This document shows, piece after piece, positions 32,708 through 36,095 of a DNA stretch of 36,095 nt. Within the stretch, counting starts at the first letter, position 1. Every line of letters begins with the position of its first letter. Both the position numbers and the translations under genes were made by a program. Source of the DNA: an uncultured Prevotellaceae bacterium (lineage in GTDB: Bacteria; Bacteroidota; Bacteroidia; Bacteroidales; Bacteroidaceae). The notes beneath the pieces are model-generated. The model worked only from the letters and a program-made list of their open reading frames with translations, did no database searches and was not told the DNA's origin. The DNA is taken from contig ONLU01000025.1 in NCBI GenBank assembly GCA_900318795.1, positions 1 through 36,095 on the forward strand, given 5' to 3'.

Positions 32708-35424
32708 CAGCTTCTACTTACTTGCAGTCCTTTCTTCGACAGTGTCATGTCCACGAAACGGGCATTGGCATTGGGCTGGGCCTGATTGACGGTCTGCTTG
32801 ATACGGGCTGCTGCCTCAGGATCCTTGGCGACCATATACAGATAACCGCCTCCTCCTGCCCCGGGCAACTTATAACCCAGACACAGGTCGTCCACCAGGT
32901 CTGTAATGCGACGCACACTGTCCGGATTGGTACCACTGTCTATCGCCTGGTTCTGCTGCCAGGTCTTACGGATGAGACGTCCCATCAACATGAAGTCCTG
33001 ACGCTGTATAGCCTCATACATGTCCATGGCATGGGCTTTCATCTCACGCAGCTGCTGCAGTTCCACATGGTGGTTCAGGAACATCCTGCGCACAATCTCT
33101 GCCAGGATATTCTTGGCTGTCCGGGTGATGCCCGTATAGTACAACAGGTGACACTGCTGATACTCCGGCTGTGTATAGACCGCATCCGGCAGCCACCTCA
33201 CCAGTGGGTTCTGGTCGAAGCCCCTGACGGTCTCCAGCAGCTTCACTCCTCCCAGGACCCCGCCAAACTGGTCTTGCCAGCCTCCGCCCGTTGTCAGCAA
33301 CTGCTCCAGCACCAGCGTACGGCGTCCTATCTCGTTCTTGTCCCATGCCAGCGAGCAGAAGTCATTGACAGCTCCCAATACGGTCGACGCCAGGATGCTC
33401 GACGTACCCAGTCCGCTGCCTGCGGGAATGGCAGACAGCAGTGTGAGCTCTATGCCACCGCCAAAGTGTTCCAGCTGGGCCCGCAACGAAGGGAAGGTCT
33501 CTTGCGAGAAGTCTGGCAGGAATCCAGCCAGTGCCAAGGCAGCCTTGGGTATCGAGAACGGAGAGCCTACCTTATTATATAGGGCCAGCTGTTCGTAGGT
33601 CTCGATGACCTCCATAGCCCCCAGGTCTATGCTGCGCAGCACGATATGGGGTTCCCGACAGGGTTTGATATAGGTCTGCAGAGGTGGCTGTCCGTTCAGT
33701 TCAATGGCTATGTTCACCACTGCCCCACCCTCCATCAGACAGTAGGGAGGTGTGTCCGTCCATCCGCCTGCCAGGTCTATGCGCACAGGTGAGCGTCCCC
33801 AGACTATCTGGTCTGGATAGACCGACAACCGGGGCTGCTGTTTCTGGGCCAGCACCCCATCCGTCAGCCCGTTGCGCAATAAAGCAAAAGCCTCCTCACG
33901 CTCCCCTCGGAACATCGCATCATGGATGCGGGTCATCAGCGGAGCTGTTGCAGCCACAGGGGCAGGCATGGGCAGTTGCATCTCGCGGAACTCCCGTGAG
34001 GCATCGTCCAAATCCAGCTGGTAGAACACGCTGTGCTGCCAGTTGCGGGCCAGTGCGGGCCAGTTTTGTGCCCGGAAGCGACGTCGCTGTTCAAACAGCC
34101 TGCGCAGATTAGCCACATTCGAGATATCCTCAGCAGAGAGGCAGGTCGTGGCCAGTTCCCCGGGCTCTCCTTGTTTTCCTTGTCCCATCAGTCCGATGAG
34201 TGCTCCAAGCTTCTCCAGCCCTTCCACCACCGGAAATTGTTTCTTCTGCTGTTCACTGCCCGCAAACTTGTCATCGATGCGGTATGGACGAACGCAGTAG
34301 CCGTTCTCCCCAATGGGTATGATGTCCAGACACTGTCCTGGTTCCAGCGTGACTGTCCAGTCGTTCTCAGGCACACCCGTCACTATATTGTCGTGTGTCA
34401 GCGTCCAGTGAGGCCCTATACAGCTGTTCTCTATCCACACATTGGTATTCTGGTCGGTAAACGGATAGCTGGTCAGCGCATTCTGCGTAAAGATGCTCGG
34501 ATGTGGCTTGCGGTCATGGTGCATGATGTCACGCTGGTCGTTCACCACATTCTGGATAGCCACTGTCGAGGAGATCATCTCACCTGAGGTGCCATAGTGA
34601 TAGAATGCTCCCCCAGCCAGCGGCACTATAGCCACAGTCAGCTCGTGCAGTTCCGCATCGTCAATGGTGGGATCTGTGCCTAACGTACAGCCAAAATCCG
34701 AATACAGGTCATACTCACGGATACCGCTACCGTTCTCCTTCATCGAGCGTTTCATCAGCAGCCTCACAGCACGGTCGCTCAGCAGCCAGATACCGATGTC
34801 CGTCAGATAGAAGTGATCCTTCAGCAGGGCAGCCAGCGTTTCCGTACTGGGTTTCTGGAGCATCATCTTCAGCACGTTGGGTGTACGCTGGTCACTGACG
34901 AACACCCCATGGTCCTTGGCAATGGACGCATCCAGCCACAGTCCGTAGCATACCACGTCCGCATCAGGTATCTGCCCGATGCGCTCAGCAGCCCGGATAT
35001 AGACGTCCCCGCTGACTATCATGGTCGTCAGCCTGTCAGGAGCCTGTGCCATCATACGCTCATAGAGCGGCAGCTGCAGGTCGAGCAGTGTCTGCGACAG
35101 CTTCTGTCCCCGTTCCCAGCGGAACACGGGTATGGGCGTCAGTATCTTGCCACTGGGAGCATACGACGGCAAGCGACGACTCTGACCGCCCGCATGCAGG
35201 ATGATACGCTTCTCACCAGCCAGCCAGTCATCGAAATCTTTTTCACTTTTCCCTTTTCCCTTTTCACTCAGATAGGCCTGCTGCAGCAGCCAGGTGGTTC
35301 CCCCACCCGACCCCAGCTTATGTCCTACAGGGTCGTTGGTACAAAAGAACTCGTCATGCGACAGTCCAGTCACATCGTGGAAACACTCCACCAGATTAGG
35401 TGGCAACGAAAGTAGTTTCTTCAT
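32707..35424 (-). CDS. fkp: bifunctional L-fucokinase / L-fucose-1-phosphate guanylyltransferase
   Basis: A 905-residue cytoplasmic enzyme like Bacteroides fragilis Fkp. It turns salvaged L-fucose into fucose-1-phosphate and then GDP-fucose for surface glycans and glycoproteins. The N-terminal pyrophosphorylase half has LGSGGGTTWLL (37-47) and LHAGGQSRRLPSYAPSGK (76-93). The C-terminal GHMP kinase half has VRIDLAGGWTDTPP and the ATP-binding AIPAGSGLGTSS (near 660-672). PGAGGGGYLY is near the end. The start at 35424 (MKKLLSLPPN) is preferred over an upstream Met at 35448 because family similarity begins there. Residues about 52-63 (LSEKGKGKSEKD) come from a low-complexity ttttccc stretch inserted in frame. 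It heads the fkp-GSCFA-murF/alr operon. Confidence 0.95.
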   Translation of the reverse strand: MKKLLSLPPNLVECFHDVTGLSHDEFFCTNDPVGHKLGSGGGTTWLLQQAYLSEKGKGKSEKDFDDWLAGEKRIILHAGGQSRRLPSYAPSGKILTPIPVFRWERGQKLSQTLLDLQLPLYERMMAQAPDRLTTMIVSGDVYIRAAERIGQIPDADVVCYGLWLDASIAKDHGVFVSDQRTPNVLKMMLQKPSTETLAALLKDHFYLTDIGIWLLSDRAVRLLMKRSMKENGSGIREYDLYSDFGCTLGTDPTIDDAELHELTVAIVPLAGGAFYHYGTSGEMISSTVAIQNVVNDQRDIMHHDRKPHPSIFTQNALTSYPFTDQNTNVWIENSCIGPHWTLTHDNIVTGVPENDWTVTLEPGQCLDIIPIGENGYCVRPYRIDDKFAGSEQQKKQFPVVEGLEKLGALIGLMGQGKQGEPGELATTCLSAEDISNVANLRRLFEQRRRFRAQNWPALARNWQHSVFYQLDLDDASREFREMQLPMPAPVAATAPLMTRIHDAMFRGEREEAFALLRNGLTDGVLAQKQQPRLSVYPDQIVWGRSPVRIDLAGGWTDTPPYCLMEGGAVVNIAIELNGQPPLQTYIKPCREPHIVLRSIDLGAMEVIETYEQLALYNKVGSPFSIPKAALALAGFLPDFSQETFPSLRAQLEHFGGGIELTLLSAIPAGSGLGTSSILASTVLGAVNDFCSLAWDKNEIGRRTLVLEQLLTTGGGWQDQFGGVLGGVKLLETVRGFDQNPLVRWLPDAVYTQPEYQQCHLLYYTGITRTAKNILAEIVRRMFLNHHVELQQLREMKAHAMDMYEAIQRQDFMLMGRLIRKTWQQNQAIDSGTNPDSVRRITDLVDDLCLGYKLPGAGGGGYLYMVAKDPEAAARIKQTVNQAQPNANARFVDMTLSKKGLQVSRS
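35239..35269. repeat. ttttccc word repeat inside fkp
   Basis: Three spaced copies of a cttttc word occur in 31 nt, keeping the fkp frame and encoding a Lys/Gly/Ser/Glu linker between two conserved blocks of the pyrophosphorylase domain. Confidence 0.6.
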
Positions 35425-35538
35425 ATAGTTTTGAGTAAATCTCCTCATCTTATCTTATGCTGCTCCTGATGAGGAAATGGATATGCCATAATGCCTTGCA
35501 ATTCTTTTCTTATATTCCATATTCTTGACTATTTTGGT

Positions 35539-35547
35539 GCAAAGATA
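35539..35547 (-). promoter_or_regulatory. -7 element of the fkp operon promoter
   Basis: TATCTTTGC on the minus strand, about 115 nt before the fkp ATG. The -33 TTG is not at the ideal distance; the region upstream is A/T-rich. Confidence 0.5.
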
Positions 35548-35584
35548 CAAATTAAATTTCAAATTCAGCCACTTTTTTAACAAT

Positions 35585-35641
35585 AAATGTGGCAGGTTAT
35601 TTGGCCTGAGGTCAATGTCTAATCAAATTAATGCCACATTT
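35585..35641. repeat. 10-bp inverted repeat with a nested imperfect palindrome
   Basis: AAATGTGGCA (35585-35594) pairs with TGCCACATTT (35632-35641). Within it, TTGGCCTGAGGTCAA (35601-35615) is a second imperfect palindrome. It lies about 60 bp beyond the 3' end of the broken REP-associated transposase, where REP-type or IS200-type terminal hairpins would be expected. It could also be unrelated. The rest of the non-coding stretch 35449-35703 holds only the fkp promoter; a 29-codon ATG frame at 35631-35720 has no support. Confidence 0.5.
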
Positions 35642-35703
35642 TCAAGTGGACTCAATCATGATTCATCCGAAGGACGAGATGCCAGAGGGACAGGTCAATG
35701 ACA

Positions 35704-35766
35704 TCACAACTTCTGAATAAGCCCTCGCCCCACACCAGTCAATCGCTCTAACTGTCGATGAGAAGC
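35704..35766 (-). pseudogene. C-terminal remnant of a REP-associated (IS200-like) transposase
   Basis: The minus strand reads ASHRQLERLTGVGRGLIQKL and a stop (TGA 35704-35706). This matches the usual C-terminal helix of RAYT/IS200-like transposases (RQLxRLTGVxRGxxxK). The frame is closed by a stop just upstream (35767-35769), so only the tail survives. It abuts the four-helix-bundle fragment in a different frame. Confidence 0.65.
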
Positions 35767-35951
35767 TTACTTAGAAAATCTGTACGGCTTTGAGCGTTCT
35801 TACTCTCACGCGTATTGGCTCCGATACTGGTACCACAACGCAGAAGTTGCTTAGACATGATTCGCTCATGCTTCTCCTCATCAAGGTACTTATAGCAGTT
35901 GATTATTCGTATAGCGAATGCTCGGCTCTTGTCCTATATCACGTTAGCCAT
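35748..35951 (-). pseudogene. truncated four-helix-bundle protein (23S intervening-sequence protein family)
   Basis: From ATG 35949-35951 the minus strand reads MANVI, a TAG stop (35934-35936), then DKSRAFAIRIINCYKYL, SKQLLRCGTSIGANTRES and AQSRTDFLSKLLI before TAG at 35748-35750. These are the hallmarks of the small four-helix-bundle proteins related to those encoded in 23S rRNA intervening sequences. Those proteins are usually about 120 residues and often read MANVIQDKS at this point, so the TAG looks like a mutated CAG. The C-terminal half is missing and the sequence passes into the transposase tail near 35766. The gene is dead by nonsense mutation and truncation. Confidence 0.75.
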
Positions 35952-35986
35952 AATTATCAATTGTCAATTATCAATTTTCAATTATT
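35951..35986. repeat. tcaattatcaatt word repeat upstream of the four-helix-bundle gene
   Basis: Four variants of tcaatt(a/g/t)t occur in 36 nt, directly before the ATG on the minus strand. The repeat marks the junction with the transposase N-terminal fragment. Confidence 0.7.
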
Positions 35987-36065
35987 GTATGTTCTGGTGA
36001 TTGATGCCTCGCATCATCACATGAAATATCCCTGTACCAGATTCCTTTCTCGCTTGCCTTGGCAT
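35982..36065 (-). pseudogene. N-terminal remnant of a REP-associated (IS200-like) transposase
   Basis: From ATG 36063-36065 the minus strand reads MPRQARKESGTGIFHVM, MRGINHQNI, then Q and stop (35982-35984). This is the typical start of RAYT transposases (MPRxARxxSxTGxYHVMxRGINxQxIF). The catalytic middle, with the HUH and Tyr motifs, is absent. Similarity ends near 35990, exactly where the tcaatt repeat begins. Confidence 0.72.
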
Positions 36066-36095
36066 GTTTATAATTCAAGTACCTTTATACACTCC

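Noticed and set aside
35631-35720. A 29-codon plus-strand frame after fkp's upstream region.
   Set aside because: It runs through an inverted repeat and opposite the transposase tail, with no promoter or family signal.

Overview
This window comes from a Bacteroidetes genome, most likely Prevotellaceae (Prevotella sensu lato). Three things point there. Promoters follow the Bacteroidetes pattern TTG-(19-20 nt)-TAnnTTTG rather than -35/-10. The genes include phylum-typical types: a MurF-alanine racemase fusion, bifunctional Fkp, a GSCFA protein, propeller/Y_Y_Y sensor regulators and a PA14-containing GH31. Many exported proteins have short signal peptides ending in AQ or AA. Coding DNA is moderately GC-rich, and both window ends are AT-rich and degenerate. 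No rRNA, tRNA, CRISPR array or SusC/SusD pair was seen.

Layout. 1-870: degenerate DNA with a promoter, a 12-bp inverted repeat and a probably frameshifted small gene. 871-3161 (+): a histidine kinase overlapping an NCS2 purine permease by 4 nt. 3281-11833 (-): a GH2 - GH3 - GH31 glycosidase cluster followed by metY. 11952-14009 (+): an RsbU-like phosphatase, convergent with a TPR histidine kinase (14035-15789, -). 16063-19005 (-): a second GH31 with a PA14 insert. 19086-25262 (-): two paralogous propeller sensors, 3 bp apart. 25391-29332 (-): an operon of a GatC-like PTS IIC, an exported KduI and an ExuT-like MFS transporter. 29499-35424 (-): fkp - GSCFA - murF/alr with overlapping ends. 35700-36095 (-): a mosaic of a broken REP-associated transposase and a broken four-helix-bundle gene.

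How the genes may work together. The GH2, GH3 and two GH31 enzymes form the exo-acting set expected for trimming galactose, glucose and alpha-xylose from xyloglucan-type oligosaccharides. No endo-enzyme or SusCD importer is present here. The EIIC-KduI-ExuT operon looks like handling of unsaturated uronates from pectin-like polymers. Between these two carbohydrate sets lie two sensors that together resemble a dismantled hybrid two-component system. One keeps an ATPase domain but has lost its phosphoacceptor His and any output. The other keeps the helical dimerisation region (His replaced by Asp) and an AraC DNA-binding domain but has lost the ATPase and receiver. This pair is the most unusual system in the window, followed by the exported KduI with a PTS-less EIIC.

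Domain calls rest on recognisable motifs read by eye. No database search or structure prediction was run.
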